Positions 11,773-22,362 of a DNA stretch of 64,000 nt are shown piece after piece. The position numbers and the translations under genes are program-made. The notes beneath the pieces are model-generated. The model worked only from the letters and a program-made list of their open reading frames with translations. It was not told the origin of the DNA and ran no database searches. The stretch comes from Alternaria dauci (lineage: Eukaryota; Ascomycota; Dothideomycetes; Pleosporales; Pleosporaceae). The stretch spans positions 62,001 to 126,000 of the forward strand of contig NC_091273.1 of assembly GCF_042100115.1 (NCBI RefSeq), read 5' to 3'. The first letter of the stretch is position 1. Each line of letters begins with the position of its first letter.

Positions 11773-12415
11773 ATGCCGCCAAAAGCGAAGAAGAACAATG
11801 CGACAGCGCCGGCGCAACTTGTCGACCCACTGGCGGCCGAGTGCCTCGCCGCTATAAAAGAAGAGAGAAGCGCTACCGCGGAGCTCGCTCAGATGGATGA
11901 GGATGAGCCAGGCGTTGAGGAGCAAACAGCAAAGGCGGCTGGTAATTACCTTGCTGAGGTCGGCACCAATGACTTTGGATTCCAGCTAGGAAGGCCATGG
12001 GCTCCGTCCGTCAAAGATAATGAGGAGGGTCAGAAGCAGCGTAACTACCATCCCCTTCTCTGCTTCGAGGCCTTGTACTAACCTTCGTCTAGGTGTCCGC
12101 GAACCAGTCGAGTCTGTCGTGAACGACGATGAACCCCCCGAAGACGTTTTCGAACCGTACCCGACCGAACCCAAGATCAACCAGTATCTACTCGAGGACG
12201 GGACTATTCTCTTCGTTGATGTTCGCACCGGCAGAGCGGTAGCAGATGAAGCCGGCAATAGCATTGAGGTGCAGTTCAAGAAGGAGGAGGACAGCGACCA
12301 AGAGATGATGGAAGATGGCGAGGAGCATAGTGGCGGCGAGACAGACAGCGAGGCGCATGGCCATGACGATTCCGATAACGACCCCGATGACGACGCACAC
12401 GGCGACGATGAATGA
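11773..12415 (+). CDS. Small unknown protein with strongly acidic C-terminus
   Basis: Exons 11773-12040 and 12093-12415 give 196 residues; the 52-base intron has GTAACT...CTAG borders and a TACTAAC branch site. The N-terminus is basic (MPPKAKKNN), the middle has VREPVESVV, then EPYPTEPKINQYLLEDGTILFVDVRTGRAV, and the last 60 residues are mostly Asp, Glu and Ser with some His. No catalytic or metal motif is seen. The basic start and acidic end resemble histone-binding or other chromatin-associated proteins in composition only. It forms a divergent pair with 9782-11434. Confidence 0.65.
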
Positions 12416-13131
12416 TGCTCGGCACACTCTGCATCACCTGCGATGAGTACAAGCCGGCTAGGCTTTTCCGTATGATTTGGAGAAAGCAGGGAGAATGCAA
12501 GGCTTGGAACCAAGCGTTGTCTTGAGTGTCACTATCGGATATTTCCAGGAAACTTTTGATACCTGGGCACAGCAGTTAGGCGGCGTCTGTGCAGATGATC
12601 GGAGAAGCCCTGGTGTTTGCTTGTCTTCCAGTCTTTGGTCTTTTGAGTCCTTGCGAATTTGGGTTGGAAAGCATTAATCGAGAGGAAATGCAACTTCTTC
12701 AGCTAGCACATGGTTTTCAAGGCAAGCATGGCCTGATTGTGCGTCGATCAACACGCATATCGATAGCTGCACCCAATTCACGATCAATGAAACTGTTCTT
12801 CGAAGCTGATTAGAGATCAGTAATGATGCCAGCAATGATTTGGAACGTACCGAAAATCCAGAAATCAACGCTCGACTCCCAGTTTTCCGATGTTCCAGTC
12901 ACGTTCTGGATAGATCGAATCGGCTTTTGCCTCCCAATTCCAAACCCCAATGCAATCAAACTCTCACAGAATATCAGAAGCTAAACACTTTTTAAGTGTC
13001 TGCCCATATCTGGGCGCCTCGATGTCGGGGTGACTGCGTCACCCTTGCAGCCGGTTCCCTCCCTCCTGTCAAGACCTTCAGAACGGCCACAAGACTCTTG
13101 CTAATCTCGGGATTTATGATGTACCGTCTAT
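12416..13131. other. Intergenic region, nothing recognised
   Basis: About 700 bases with only short open frames that lack motifs or splice structure. The first part should be the 3' region of the small acidic protein gene. Confidence 0.45.
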
Positions 13132-13557
13132 TTACTTTTCCTCTTCCTGGCCTTTCGTGTCGGTCCGCCTTCTCTTGTTGGGTCGCTGCGCGCCTCCAGT
13201 GTCGAGTTTCTTCAAGTCGTGTTCTCGCCGCAAGCCGACCGAGCCATCTTCATACATCTTGAGCCCCATAGACGTCACGGGCTTCCACTCCACTGCACCA
13301 TCCTCTCCTGGATATGGAATGCGGTATGTCGACTTGACCTGGGCCAATTCGTACACTTTGTTGTCCTCTTGGTAGATGAAGCCTGGCGTGAGTGATGCAA
13401 GGAATTCCGCATGTGTCTGGTCTGGGTCACGCTTCAGACCGAAGCTGACCTCGTTGATGAACAAGTCGTATTTTCGGCGCTGATCTGTCGATTTTCCGAG
13501 GCCACGTAGGCGGCAGGTAAAGGCACGCCATACATGGAAAAGGTCCAACACCGCCAA
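13132..13557 (-). CDS. Hypothetical open frame with basic nuclear-signal-like tail, start unknown
   Basis: A minus-strand frame of about 140 codons without an ATG near its beginning reads like a real protein: LFHVWRAFTCRLRGLGKS, then HAEFLASLTPGFIYQEDNKVYELAQVKSTYRIPYPGEDGAVEWKPV, and a basic end (RPNKRRRTDTK). It is probably the last exon or a remnant of a longer gene; a stop lies about 30 bases upstream and a CAG acceptor lies between. No domain is recognised. It is divergent from the SNF2 fragment that follows. Confidence 0.4.
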   Translation of the reverse strand: MAVLDLFHVWRAFTCRLRGLGKSTDQRRKYDLFINEVSFGLKRDPDQTHAEFLASLTPGFIYQEDNKVYELAQVKSTYRIPYPGEDGAVEWKPVTSMGLKMYEDGSVGLRREHDLKKLDTGGAQRPNKRRRTDTKGQEEEK

Positions 13558-13699
13558 CGTAGCTGCCCAGGTGCAGTATCGTCAAACAAGGAGGATCCAT
13601 TGCTCTCCTTGTAGTTGCCTAGTAAGGTGTTCAATTTTCGACTTCTATGGCGTGAAGGTGGGGATCGGGATTGGGATCTTGCGCTGTAGGAGCCCGATT

Positions 13700-14751
13700 A
13701 TGAACGAGTTGGACGAAGATGCCAAGACACCAGGAAGGGACCGAGACCGATACGTTGTGCATGTCGATGGTGAGCGTATCTTGGTGCACGACTACTTGGG
13801 CAAGGAGAGGGACAAGCTTATCGTATGCCTATTTTTCACAGGAAACTTTGGCTAAATGGCTGACACTTCGTGGACGGATGTTCACGAGTTGAACGACGCG
13901 GTCTTCCAGGACCCCCCACACGCTTCCGGTGAGCGGCACGCATGACAGCGGTCCGGAGTTGCCATGGCCAAGAAGGCCCGAGAAGTCTTTGGTGGATCCA
14001 TGAACATCGATAAGATGGGTAAGTTTGGATTCTTCATATTTCTCGCCAGCGCGCTGATGACTGACCTTGGTAGGCCTGGGTAAGACGCGCCAGGTGATAG
14101 ATCTTGTATTGACGCAGGACCGCCATCCCAACGACGCATTCAACCTTGTTGTCACAGAGAAGGCGGTGCTTACAACTTGGGCACGAGAGGCGGCACCCTC
14201 CTACACACATGTGAGTCACTACGCTATGATGCTTCATTGCACATTATACTAATCATAAGCAGGGCAACCAGCCACGCGTCATGATCCTCGACGACTCGCG
14301 CACAACCTTTGCAGAATTGTACGAGAAACACTATGACATCGTCCTTGTTTCATTCTCCGCTGTCATGTGGCAGCTGAAGAGGCTCAACGATTTCAAGCGC
14401 TACATGCATATTTGGAGACACTGCGGCAAGGAAGTCGCTGACGAGGTAGCGAGAGAGGAAGGATTGCCTACCGAACGACCCATCGCACCACTGTTCTCGA
14501 CTCTTCTCTACTTGAGGCCCTTCCGCATCGTCACCAAGATCATCGACGAAGCGCACAGGATAATGAAGTGGGACGGCAGACAGCGCGCAGCTTTTCAAGC
14601 GATGGAAACACTCCATGTCGAGTTGGTGGCCGGTACACCATGCGGCAACGTCTGGACTGACAATTCGAAGGATTTGGCCTATGCGTACGGTCGGGGCATC
14701 GCTGCTAAGTGGACATATACAAGATGCGGAAATGGAGCAGTGAAGTGTTGA
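13700..14751 (+). pseudogene. Truncated SNF2-family ATPase (N-terminal lobe only)
   Basis: Segments around introns 14019-14073 and 14212-14262 encode the first RecA-like lobe of an SNF2 helicase: motif I DKMGLGKTRQV, motif Ia region (VVTEKAVLTTWAREA), motif II DEAH within KIIDEAHRIMKWDGRQ and motif III-like VAGTP. The frame upstream of motif I is interrupted by a TGA at 13943-13945, and after AGTPCGNVWTDN the protein leaves the family pattern and stops at 14751. No second lobe (motifs IV-VI) is found downstream, so an active translocase is not encoded. ATG 13700 is only the first plausible start. SNF2 proteins remodel chromatin or repair DNA; this copy looks dead or is a partial duplication. 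Confidence 0.7.
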
Positions 14752-15792
14752 TAGTGACGAGGCGCTGAGTGCTGACCTCGGCTGTGCCCGCAACGGGAGC
14801 GGCGTTACGTTGTTCCGCTGCGTCACAGGCCGGGCAGTCATCGCGCCGTAACAACAACATTAACACCATCACCACACAGACCCAGAACCAGCTATCCCGA
14901 TCAAGTGACATTATGCGTCTCTGAAGAACAACATTGTGGCCATTTCCAACGACTATAGTCACCCCAATCCACGACTTCCGGTTGCCCTTGCGTAATTCCG
15001 AGTACAGCCGTTCGAATGTCTCAACATAGGGGGCGTAACTGACCCGACTGGAGGCGACACGGGAGCCGTTAGGTCACGGGATTCGCTCTTACTATAGGTG
15101 TAGAGGCGACATCTGTGTCATTTTACGCGTCCCTCCTGCTACGCTATGCCTGTAGTACCTAAACCGTTACCTGAATATGCGCCTCTGCCCTTGACTCTTT
15201 GCTGACTATGCGACTGCGCTTCAAGCCCAATCCATAACGACTCGCACCTGAGGGAATCCTGCTACACTGCAGCAGTCACATCCAATCGTAAATCCGTACG
15301 TCACCGCTCGTAAATGTCCCCATACCTAGCGGCCCCCGCCCCCGCCCCCGTCGCCATACCAATATCGTTTCCCATATACGCGCATCGCCTCATCCGAGCC
15401 TTGTCTTTGTGCGGTCGAACATGGAATGTCAAATGATGCAAGCGGCTCCTCGTATACGATCCTCGGTGAAGATGCATGGCATCGCGATATAAACCGAGGC
15501 AGCTTACAAGGAGAAACACGTGTAGGCAGGCTGACTGTCTTGGTTCCGCGGGATTGACTACTGGATGCCAAGACGCGTCTTGGGTATTGATATGGATAAT
15601 GCGCCGTTACAGTCAACCGTATGATTGGGTGGTGGACGCTGACCGCAAGGCCGACTGCATACGCGAATACGCCCTGCCTACTTCAGGCACCAAGTTGCGA
15701 AGCACGTCGCGCATGAAAGCTATATATCTACGCCTCTCCCGTCTTCTTCTCTTTCGTTTTTCTCCTGAAACCATCATACAGCTGTTGCGACA
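14752..15792. other. 1.04-kb intergenic region upstream of the GMC gene
   Basis: No gene is supported. The C-terminal half of the SNF2 gene was looked for here and not found. A short GC-rich run (GCCCCCGCCCCCG near 15343) and the GMC promoter lie at the right end. Confidence 0.45.
15721..15727 (+). promoter_or_regulatory. TATA-like element of the GMC oxidoreductase gene
   Basis: TATATAT lies about 70 bases upstream of the ATG at 15793, followed by a CT-rich tract (CTCTCCCGTCTTCTTCTC), the usual arrangement of a fungal core promoter. Confidence 0.45.
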
Positions 15793-17484
15793 ATGGCCGA
15801 CATCATCATCATAGGCGGAGGCATCGCGGGGACGGTCATCGCATCGCGCCTGCACGAGAGGAAGCCGTCCCTCTCCATTACACTCATTGAAGCAGGACCT
15901 GATCCCGCCGGCAACCCGTATGTGACCGATCCAGCCGCGGCTGCGAACCTACACTTCTCCGAATTCGACTACAACTACTCCACCACGCCACAAGAACACC
16001 TTGATGGAAAGCCGAAGCGCAACGTCGGTTTCAAAGGCCTCGGAGGCGGGAGCGTTATCAACACTGGTAAACACGGTATCCGCCTGCTGCAAGCTGTTAG
16101 CTGAATGGTATTAGGTGGCTGGATTCGAGGCGACGCACAAGATTATGACGAGTGGGCTCAAGATGTGGGTGACTCGCGATGGAGCTACCAGGGCCTTCTG
16201 CCATACTTCAAGCGCACGGAGAGGCATTTCGACCCTGATGCGGACCCGTCGCAGCATGGTCACGATGGCCCGATACATACTGCGTCTGTCAGTTCTAGCG
16301 GCCGCCAGTTTCCACTACGCCAAAGGGTCCTAAAGCTTTGGTCAAACCTCGGCATACCTCATATCCACGACCTGAATGACGGCCGTCCGCAGGGTATCAG
16401 TGATCTTGTGGAGAATTTCCAAGATGGCAAAAGGCAGATGACGCAGTCCGTGTATCCATTAGAAGGCGTCAAGGTCCTCACGGGCATGTTCGTTCGCCGT
16501 GTGCTTTTCGACGATGCGAAGGTGGCGGTTGGCGTCGAGCTCGCAAACGGTGAGAGGATTGACCTCAATACGGGTGGTCAAGTCATCCTTTCCGCAGGCG
16601 CTTACCGAACGCCACAAGTATTGATGCTATCTGGTATCGGAGACTATTCCCAACTCGAGCAGCATAACATCCCGGTTGTATCTGACCTACCTAGTGTAGG
16701 CCGGAATCTGCACGACCATCTATTGCTGTATCGATACTGGAAGCTGCGACACCCAGAGGAAGGTCTAGCCATCGGCTCGCCTCTCTTCGGTGGCCCGAAC
16801 TACGACAAAGGAGGACCAGTCGACTTCCTGGTTCGCGCGCCAATACCCACGAATCCACTAAAGTCAGCCATCGAAAAGGACGAAGGTCCAGTATCCGATG
16901 AGCATCCTCTGCTCAAGGGCCCACGCATTCACTTGGAGATGTTGCTATTGTATATCGCTGTTGGGGCAGAAGCGCAAGGCCTTCAGATTCCAATCGATGG
17001 CTCCTCGATCATGACTTTCTTCATGGGCTGTCTTCCCACATCGCGTGGTTCAGTGACGCTCGCGTCATCTGATCCCGCTGCGAACCCTATCATCAACCCG
17101 AACTACTATGCGACAGAAGCAGATCGGCACATCATGCGTGAGGGCTTCCGTATGCAATCTGATTTGATGTTCAATACGGCCGAGGGTAAGGAGCTGGTTG
17201 AAAGCGAATACATTCCACCTGGCCTGCCCGCAGCAACGCAGGCAGAGGCAGATGAAATGATTGATGCAAGGATCAAGTTGGGTGCAGCCACCACCTATCA
17301 TCCTGCAGGGACGGCGGCCATGGGCAAGGTTGTTGATGGGTCGCTGAGGGTGCATGGGGTCAAGAACTTGAGGGTGGCGGATGCGAGTATCATTCCGAAG
17401 CCTCTTGCGGCACATTATCAGGCCCCTGTCTACGCAATCGCAGAACAGGCTGTGGACATTATCTTGAATGAATGGTTCAAGTAG
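15793..17484 (+). CDS. GMC-family FAD oxidoreductase
   Basis: Exons 15793-16066 and 16115-17484 (48-base intron) give 547 residues, a normal GMC length. The N-terminal FAD fold is [13 protein letters not shown] with the acidic end [22 protein letters not shown] spans the intron and matches the first GMC signature; [17 protein letters not shown] is the second signature. The C-terminal active site has His in [11 protein letters not shown] and a second His in [14 protein letters not shown]. Such enzymes oxidise alcohols or sugars, or make or break lactones and hydroxynitriles. No signal peptide is present, so it is probably intracellular. It converges with the PCMH/BBE gene (97 bases between stops). 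Intact; substrate unknown. Confidence 0.9.
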
Positions 17485-17581
17485 GCAAAGGCCTGAAAAG
17501 CAAGCTTGACTAATATTTCAGTACTAGTTCTCGTCTCCGTGTGCGATATCCTGCGGTTCAAATTGCATCTGTTCCTACCTC

Positions 17582-19192
17582 CTACAACTCTGTATGCTCA
17601 ACCTTCCAACCACCTGGCATCAAATCCGTAAATACCCTCTCAGCATCATACTTCAACCTCACCGCCTTCAGCCTTTCCACACTCTCACTTCCATAGCTCT
17701 CAAAAACCTTCTGGCCCTTGTCTGCATCATTCAAGTAGATGTACCTGTTCAACCCATCGACCTCTTCTAGCCTCTTCTCCATTTCGACGTTCGTACTCTT
17801 AACCCACTCGGCAACCTCATCATCAAACTCCCCACCACTTCCCCAACTGATCGCCTCCTCGACCCAAAACGCCGGTTCCAACGGGATATTCTGCGGCAGC
17901 CCCGCCGATCTCTCAACCATCTCGCGATTCACAACATTGAAGTCGAGACCCGCAAAGAACTCTGGCACTTTGTCCGCAAGACCAGAAGCAGCAAGCGAGT
18001 CAAAGAAAGTGTCATGTGCAATCGCAAGGTTCTCAGCCGTCGCTTTCATAGACACGACGCGAAATTTCTGGCGCAGGCCGTGGGACTGTCCGCCTTCTTT
18101 GAACGCTGAGCGCATAGCGCGACCGTACTGTGCCAGTGAGAGAGGACGCATTGTCGCTGTGCCGTTGAGAGCCGTCAGGCCTGTTTTGTTGCCGTGGATG
18201 AACTCAGCCAAGGGGCCAGAGGTTGGCACAGAAGTACCATTGTGGAAAAGCGTGGATTCGTAGGATGGCGCGGTGGAGCCCGGGCCCCAGCGGCAGACGG
18301 GGATGATAGTCGAGGCGAGGTCTTCTTCGTTGGTCAGAGCCATGTTGAGGATGGCCGCGAAATAAGCGTCTCGGGCTGCATTGCTGGTCCCATAATGCGC
18401 GTCTGCGAGGAGAGGGGTGATGGACGGAAAGGTTTGCAGGTCGAAACGGGTTATCAGCGCAAAAGAGTTTGCGCCCCCACCGAGGGCCCAGTAGAGGTCG
18501 GAGTACGTGCTGTTGGCAGTGATGGTGGCGATGGTTCCATCGGCGAGGACGGCCTCGTATGCCTTGATCTTTCCCTCGGAAGAAGCTAAGCCATGCTTCA
18601 CACTATACCAACTGATTCCACCACTGAGAAGCAGACCAGGCACTCCGACAGGTGCGAGCCGACCACCGATCACAGTCTTGTTGGTAAACTCCAAGTAGTT
18701 GAAGACGTCTCCCCATCGCGGCCCTGGTCCGATGCTCATCGTCTCGCCATCTTCAGATAGCTGCAAAGTGTTCAGATTGGTGCTTGAAACTAACACGCCG
18801 GTATTGTTGATGTTCGCAGCATCCGAGATTGGCATGTGGCCGCCACCACGCATGGCGAACTTCGTGTGGGTAGCAACAAACGTTTTGACGGCAAAGGAGA
18901 GCGACGTTGCGCATGTTGGTGCGAATACACATGCTGGGCCGAGCCAGGCGGAGGAATCCCAGGAGACTAGGTATCTGTTAACGTTCTGCTTTTGGCTATT
19001 GTGTCAATTCGACTAACCCTGATTTTCATTTGTATAGCCTACATCCTCTAGGAGGAAGGTGATGTTCGGGTATGTGTGTTTCAAGATCTGGCATGCAGTC
19101 GAAGGATCCGATACATTGTAGTTGGCTACCGACTGAGAAGCAGCCGCAGAGGCAAAGAATGCGTAAGGGATCAAGCCCTTGAAGGAAGCCAT
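17582..19192 (-). CDS. Secreted FAD-linked oxidoreductase (PCMH/BBE, berberine-bridge type)
   Basis: Exons 19192-19018 and 18966-17582 (51-base intron, GTTAGT...CTAG, phase 1) give 519 residues. A signal peptide is visible (SFKGLIPYAFFASAAAS). The FAD-binding PCMH domain has the RGGGHMPIS motif, whose His is the usual covalent FAD attachment site, then GPGPRWGDV, APVGVPGLLLSGGISWYSVKHGL and GGGANSFALITRFDLQTF. The C-terminal BBE segment ends with LKYDAERVFTDLMPGGW. Several NxT/S sites fit secretion. These enzymes oxidise sugars, alcohols or secondary-metabolite intermediates. Together with the converging GMC gene it may be a small oxidative unit, which is inference. Confidence 0.9.
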
Positions 19193-19699
19193 TGTAGGAA
19201 TGGATATGAGATGCAGACGGGTGGGGTGGTGGACTGATTGTAGTATGGACGTACTTCAGCTTTATAACAGCACTGATCCCGAGATATCCGTACATGTCGT
19301 ATCCGCGCATACGACGCTCTGTCCCCAAGAATAGTCTAGTCTCGCGAGCCTCTCTATTCCGCGAAGCTAGAGAGTAATTCAGGGTCTACTTTCCACCCTA
19401 TGTTATGCCTCAGACTCAGAGCGCCTGCGCCTCAAACGACGCATGGATAATGTAGCATTGTGAAAGGCTACGATTAGTCCGGCTGCAAGGGGATTATACA
19501 GACATCCATGCATGCACGTGCGACGTCTGTCATATCCGGTAAGTGATCGGGAGTACGAGACATCCGACAGCGTCGCATTCGCATACACGTGTCGGTCTCG
19601 GTCTCGCACTCGTGCCGATCTCGGTTGGGCCGTTTCAACCTACCCGTCCCGGCAAGAGCCACAAGTTTCACACACTCAAGCCACACAAGCGCAAAGCCA
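19193..19699. other. Promoter and intergenic region of the PCMH/BBE gene
   Basis: The segment next to 19192 carries a TATAAA (reverse of TTTATA at 19261-19266) 70 bases upstream of the start codon. No gene or clear repeat was seen in the rest before the repeat copy at 19700. Confidence 0.45.
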
Positions 19700-19756
19700 C
19701 CAGAGTGTGAAGTCGCTTTTTCGGTCTCGGACGAGACCTAATGTATCGCGATAATC
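19700..19756 (-). repeat. Copy A of a dispersed ~60-bp repeat
   Basis: Read on the minus strand this begins with GATTATCGCGATAC and ends with AAAAAGCGACTTCACACTCT followed by GGTGG. The same order of blocks occurs on the plus strand at 26002-26062, 33957-34018 and 44051-44110. This copy has the most diverged middle (GGTCTCGTCCGAGACC in place of the GCCTC...CGCC block). I cannot name the family. Confidence 0.7.
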
Positions 19757-19779
19757 ACAAGGGAAAAGCCAAACACCCT

Positions 19780-19856
19780 GTCTAGACAACTACATAGAAA
19801 GAATTGGATTTTTCCCTTGTACGCTGACACTCTACCTAGGCAACTACAAGGGACAC
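19780..19856 (-). repeat. Two tandem copies of a TGTAGTTGCCTAG motif
   Basis: On the minus strand, CTTGTAGTTGCCTAGG and, about 50 bases further, CTATGTAGTTGTCTAGAC form an imperfect tandem pair directly next to repeat copy A. Relatives lie at 13607-13625 (same motif plus TAAGGTGTTC) and, in the opposite sense, at 8820-8841. Probably one family of decayed element. Confidence 0.5.
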
Positions 19857-19869
19857 TCGAATTTCCCCA

Positions 19870-20982
19870 TAAGTATGTACCGAGTAATGTATTCGGTATT
19901 GAAGATCCCCTGTCAACATGCTCCATGCGAGATGTCCCAGGCAAATCCAAACGGGGTCCATCATCCATCCCAACAGTATCATCCTCCTCGTCCTCACTGT
20001 CGAGGACGATCCGGCAGTTGCAGCGTATGGAGGACGCCACTGACGTCCTCGGCTGCACTGCCAGCATGTCCTTGATGCTACGTTGTTGCAGTGCCTTTGA
20101 TCGTTCGTGGACCGGCGCGGTGGATGTGTTGAGCGGCATAACAGCTTTCACCACTAAGCTCTTGGTCTGAACAGTTGAGGCGGAGTCCTCGAGGCTAGAC
20201 GACGTCGACGCATTTGCATGCGGAGGGGCAGCATTTGGCGTGTTGACTGAGACGCTCAACGTTGACCCTGTGGGCGTTGGAGCACGAGGACTGGGAGTGG
20301 GGGGCGTTGTAGCAAGAGGAGTGGGAGCTGGGGGCGCTGGGCACGAAGAGTAGGAGCCGGGGGCGGCGAGCTTGCATCATGTACGAGAGGTGGCTGATCG
20401 TTGGATGAAGGCTCAATGGGCGGTGAATATGGAGGGGCTGGTGAGACCTTGACACTCCTCCACAGCTGTCGGATCGCTCGTGGAATGGTTGCTTGACATC
20501 CATTAGCCAAATCATTTGACAACCTGCGAGGGGAGCTTACCAAGTCCCCGATAGACGAGCTCTTTGAAGCTGTGACGTTACTCAACCTTGCGCCGCTTTC
20601 GTGGAGTGGCGGCGGGCTCTGGCCTGGTCCGCTTGGAACCCGTGGGGACGGCAGATGGGTGCAAGTACTGTGAGACTTCTTCGGTGTTTGGAAAGTCACC
20701 GTAGTTACTCGATGGGGGCACTTGTTGAGCGCTTGGTGGAGCGACACCTGTAGTTGGCTTCGGGGGCGACTGAACAGCCAGCTCTCAGTGAGTGTTGTCA
20801 TCGCTGCGCTGTTCTGACGCTGGGGGGTTGATGATTTCTAATCGTCTCTGCTTCCATAGAGACATTGCGGCACATCGACAGGCTTGTCGCTTCATGTTCG
20901 AGGCTGTCATGTCTGTTCCTTGAACTGAAACCCACCTAAAAGGCGGTGGATGAGTAGACGCCATGTCATTGAGCAAAGCCAT
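19870..20982 (-). pseudogene. Broken gene for a Ser/Pro-rich unknown protein
   Basis: Minus-strand frames read as one hypothetical protein with three problems. The first exon (ATG at 20982) has FRWVSVQGTDMTASNMKRQACRCAAMSLWKQRR, a basic segment that resembles the conserved start of some fungal regulators. An in-frame TGA at 20785-20787 follows and I found no intron that removes it. Next come SPPKPTTGVAPP, a basic PRKRRKVE, a likely intron (about 20514-20571, GTAACG...GCAG), then SNDLANGCQATIPRAIRQLWRSV and a Pro-rich repeat region at 20273-20361 where one base is missing. Past it the frame resumes (VSVNTPNAAPP, LDSEDEEDD) and runs into the repeats at 19.7-19.86 kb. Best read as a decayed gene; function unknown. 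Confidence 0.5.
20273..20361 (+). repeat. 30-bp minisatellite, three units, one of them 29 bp
   Basis: Units at 20273-20302, 20303-20332 and 20333-20361 start GGCGTTGGAGCACGAGGA, GGCGTTGTAGCAAGAGGA and GGCGCTGGGCACGAAGAG. The first two are 30 bp (ten codons, Pro-rich on the minus strand); the third is 29 bp, one base short at the GG[A/T]GCA position. That missing base shifts the frame of the surrounding gene. Confidence 0.8.
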
Positions 20983-21159
20983 TCAATGCGTGGCAGCATC
21001 GCGCAGATCCACGTAACTGTTTCTCAACAGTGGAACAATTACTTTGTGAATCTGGTGTTCCTGTGTTTCGAGCATTGCTTTGGAGTTTTAGTAACCATTC
21101 GCCGCAAGAGTAGGACGCTTCACATACCATCATCTGGCCTGTTTGTAAGGGCCATGTCT

Positions 21160-21410
21160 GCTGTCCTGGCAGCACCGCGGTGCGCAGAGTGGAGAATGTA
21201 AGGTTGTTGCCGGTGTTAGCATCGACTGTAGAAATAAAGTGAGTGGAGTTTGTCCTAGCAGCAGCGCGGCCGGCAGAGTAGAGAATGTGAGGTGGAAGAT
21301 GAGTCGAGACTGTGAGTGGCAGCGCAGCGGGCGAAGTGGAGAAGGTGAGGTTAGATGTGGACGCATCCGCTACTGAAAGGCTGTGAGTGGAGCTTGTTTG
21401 GTGCTAGGCA
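21160..21410 (+). repeat. Degenerate tandem repeat, about three units of 70-90 bp
   Basis: Blocks GAGTGGAGAATGTAAGGTTG, GAGTAGAGAATGTGAGGTGG and GAAGTGGAGAAGGTGAGGTT recur at about 21188, 21277 and 21334, interleaved with GTGAGTGGAGTTTGTC (21239) and GTGAGTGGAGCTTGTT (21385), and with GCAGCACCGCGG / GCAGCAGCGCGG. Units have diverged by about 20-30 percent by eye. No coding role was seen. Confidence 0.6.
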
Positions 21411-21774
21411 GTAAGTGACGTTGTGGTAGGTGTGATCAGGCAAGTGCCATCCCATCCCATCATTCTATCGGGCCGGAACTCCCCTCATGACTTACAGGCA
21501 GCGGCCAGTCACTACTTGGAAGATAATGAAATCCGTTGCTTCCACAGTCCAGAACAGGACGGGCGATAATCACGGCACTAGGGCGTTTGATTCAGCATCT
21601 TGATATCACGTGATGTTGTTGTGCACGCGTTGAAGCAGCTTGTCCAAGCTTAGCGTCGCCCGCTACGTCACTGACACAACAGGCATATGTCCATGCATCA
21701 CAGCGCCTCCAAGGAAGCAAACCCAGCGGCAGCATCGGCCTCACGCCCACATCGCCCTCCAACCAGCTCCAATA

Positions 21775-22362
21775 ATGCCGAAAGCAGCCCGCAAAAAGGT
21801 CACAACACCTGACACGCACCCACTTGCCTCTCTTATTCTTGGAAGTCACCTCAAGGAGTACACCTTCTCCACAGTCAGAGACTATCTGCGGTTATACGCA
21901 GCAGAATGTCACGGACTCAACCACAAAGCCATGCGCGCCAAGACCAAGTTCGTCCTCAGGTAATTGGACAAAGCCAGAATCGACCAAGCCCTTGGTACCT
22001 CAGCAGATGATTCAGCTGGCATGAGTACGGCTTCGCCAAAGCCGGAGCCATCGCGTTAGCGAGAGCTGCGACTCACAGTCAGAGACCATGGTCATCAGCA
22101 AGATAGATACCACAACCTAGACACCAAACCCTTCTTGTTACAGGTGCCACTCCGTCTTGAGGGCGTTCCAGTGGTATGTAATTACCTGTGCATACCATCA
22201 TTGCAGCGAGCTAATACATGTCAGTCGCCAATGTTCTAGTGCCATCCAGTACCATACCTTTGGCAGCCCGTACCTCCACTGCAATGCCCTACCCTATCCG
22301 GTCACTCCATCGACGACGTCCATCCCGGCGAACCGCTCTATGCTACCTTCTACGGCAAATAG
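21775..22362 (+). pseudogene. Unknown gene with three in-frame stop codons
   Basis: From ATG 21775 the frame reads MPKAARKKVTTPDTHPLASL, then SHLKEYTFSTVRDYLRLY, weakly like a SAP-type helix pair, and continues across TAA (21961-21963) and TAG (22057-22059) with coherent text (LDKARIDQALGTSADDSAG; YHNLDTKPFLLQVPLRLEGVPV). A normal 51-base intron (22174-22224) leads to a last exon with one more TAG (22237-22239), ending LSGHSIDDVHPGEPLYATFYGK before TAG 22360-22362. All three stops could be CAA or CAG codons changed by C to T. The intact 62-codon first part may still be translated. Function unknown. Confidence 0.5.
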
